Below, piece by piece: positions 62,879 to 64,000 of a DNA stretch of 64,000 nt. The notes below the pieces were generated by a model. It made no database searches. It was not told the origin of the DNA and saw nothing but the letters and a program-made list of their open reading frames with translations. The DNA comes from Rhodopseudomonas sp. BR0M22. GTDB lineage: Bacteria > Pseudomonadota > Alphaproteobacteria > Rhizobiales > Xanthobacteraceae. Where the stretch lies: contig NZ_QUMK01000024.1 of assembly GCF_010907035.1 (NCBI RefSeq), positions 1-64,000 on the forward strand, written 5' to 3'. Both the position numbers and the translations under genes were made by a program. Numbering within the stretch: the stretch's first letter is position 1; each line of letters starts with the position of its first letter.

Positions 62879-64000
62879 TCAGGCGAGATGCAGTGCGGTC
62901 ACCGCGAGGTCGATGACCTTGATTCCGATGAACGGCAGCACGATGCCGCCGAGGCCGTAGATCAGAAGATTGCGTCTTAGCAGCGCCACCGCCCCGACCG
63001 GCCGATAGGTCACGCCCTTTAGCGCCAGCGGAATCAGCGCGATGATGATCAACGCATTGAACACGATCGCCGACAGGATCGCGCTTTGCGGCGTCGAGAG
63101 CCCCATGATGTTGAGAGCGCCGAGCTGCGGATAGAACGCCACGAAGATCGCCGGGATGATGGCGAAGTACTTGGCGACGTCGTTGGCGATCGAGAAGGTG
63201 GTCAGCGCGCCGCGGGTCATCAGGAGCTGCTTGCCGATCTCCACCACCTCGATCAGCTTGGTCGGATCGGAATCGAGGTCGACCATGTTGCCGGCTTCGC
63301 GCGCCGCCTGGGTGCCGCTCTGCATCGCCACGCCGACGTCGGCCTGGGCGAGTGCGGGCGCGTCGTTGGTGCCGTCGCCGCACATCGCGATCAGCCGGCC
63401 ATTGGCCTGTTCGCCGCGAATATAGCGCAGCTTGTCCTCGGGGGTCGCTTGGGCGATGAAGTCGTCGACGCCCGCTTCCGAGGCGATCGAGGCGGCGGTC
63501 ACCGGATTGTCGCCGGTGATCATCACCGTCTTGATCCCCATCCGCCGCAGCGCCGCGAAGCGTTCCTTGACGTCGGGCTTGACCACGTCCTTCAGATGAA
63601 TGACGCCGAGCAGCCGGCCGGCTTCCGCGAGGCCGAGCGGCGTACCGCCGGCACGGGCGATACGATCGACCGCCGCGCGAAACGCCGGGGGCTCGGCGAC
63701 ATCGGCGCGGGATTCGTCTCGGACGAATTTCAGCACCGAATCGACCGCGCCCTTGCGTAAGCGGCGGCCGCCCGCGTCGATGCCGGACAACCGGGTCGTC
63801 GCCGAGAATGGGATGAACGTCGCATCCGACGGAGCCTCATCCATCGACAGCCCGAACTTCTCTCGCGCCAGCGCCACGATCGAACGCCCTTCGGCGGTCT
63901 CGTCGGCCTGACTCGCCAGCAGCGCCGCTTCCGCCGCTTCGGCTTCGCTGACGCCGGGCACCGGAATGATCTCGGAGGCGAGCCGGTTGCCGAAAGTAAT
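62879..64000 (-). CDS. kdpB: potassium-transporting ATPase subunit KdpB, 5' part outside window
   Basis: P-type ATPase catalytic subunit. The gene enters from the right edge, so only the last 373 codons are here; the phosphorylation motif DKTGT lies just outside or at the edge. Visible are the entering sequence [16 protein letters not shown], the nucleotide domain ([20 protein letters not shown]), [15 protein letters not shown], and the hinge [20 protein letters not shown]. The C-terminal membrane segments end [18 protein letters not shown]. KdpA and KdpF would lie further right. Part of the kdpBCDE transcript. Confidence 0.97.
   Translation of the reverse strand: MTFGNRLASEIIPVPGVSEAEAAEAALLASQADETAEGRSIVALAREKFGLSMDEAPSDATFIPFSATTRLSGIDAGGRRLRKGAVDSVLKFVRDESRADVAEPPAFRAAVDRIARAGGTPLGLAEAGRLLGVIHLKDVVKPDVKERFAALRRMGIKTVMITGDNPVTAASIASEAGVDDFIAQATPEDKLRYIRGEQANGRLIAMCGDGTNDAPALAQADVGVAMQSGTQAAREAGNMVDLDSDPTKLIEVVEIGKQLLMTRGALTTFSIANDVAKYFAIIPAIFVAFYPQLGALNIMGLSTPQSAILSAIVFNALIIIALIPLALKGVTYRPVGAVALLRRNLLIYGLGGIVLPFIGIKVIDLAVTALHLA

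Overview
This window is a stretch of chromosome from a high-GC alphaproteobacterium of the Nitrobacteraceae (Bradyrhizobiaceae), most likely a Rhodopseudomonas strain. The evidence is the overall composition, the recalled near-identity of AroA and Cmk to Rhodopseudomonas palustris proteins, and the typical alphaproteobacterial gene order aroA/cmk/rpsA/sppA/ihfB/trpFBA/accD/folC followed by trxA/addAB/murU/tsaE-amgK/divL and dut/coaBC/ubiB/ubiE/mutM. I see no prophage, insertion sequence, CRISPR array or rRNA operon. Most genes are housekeeping genes packed with 1-4 nt overlaps.

Layout. 1-2.7 kb: a solute-binding protein of the UgpB type and a class III CoA-transferase. 2.9 kb: tRNA-Ala(GGC). 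3-8.4 kb: a FYDLN-type acidic protein, aroA, a DUF374 acyltransferase, cmk and rpsA, ending at a good terminator. 8.7-16.5 kb: sppA, ihfB, a LapA-like membrane protein, trpF-trpB-trpA, accD, folC and a metallophosphoesterase, all on the plus strand. 16.6-29 kb (minus strand): trxA, addA/addB (double-strand break repair), murU, a PilZ protein, a tsaE-amgK fusion (tRNA t6A synthesis plus cell-wall sugar recycling), and a DivL-type cell-cycle pseudokinase with Tyr in place of the phospho-accepting His. 29.3-33.6 kb (minus): ubiE, ubiB, coaBC and dut. CoaBC carries an N-terminal ribbon-helix-helix domain, and a perfect 11+11 bp palindrome sits just upstream of its start. 33.7-35.5 kb: mutM, then a lower-GC islet with a candidate small RNA and an orphan gene.

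35.5-43.6 kb holds accessory small genes: a peptidoglycan-binding pseudo-protease, a MoeB/ThiF-type protein, an MFS exporter, a phasin, small secreted or membrane proteins, a PepSY membrane protein and an orphan FlgC-like rod protein. 43.7-58.2 kb looks like a catabolic region. A minus-strand operon (amidohydrolase, COG0523 metallochaperone GTPase, and a five-gene dipeptide/opine-type ABC transporter) lies divergent to a MocR-type PLP-fused regulator. It is followed by a TSUP exporter and an aldehyde dehydrogenase, divergent to an NTF2-like protein and an amine-oxidase-like FAD enzyme. I read this as import, hydrolysis and oxidative deamination of an unknown amide or amine under MocR control; the substrate cannot be read from sequence.

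58.3-64 kb: a small membrane protein, then the 3' part of the kdp potassium-uptake operon on the minus strand (kdpB, cut by the window edge, kdpC, kdpD, kdpE).

No single undescribed system stands out with certainty. The strongest leads are the RHH-CoaBC fusion with its putative operator, the candidate sRNA at 34.75 kb, the zinc-less AccD, the pseudo-protease, and the MocR/amidohydrolase/COG0523/ABC module.
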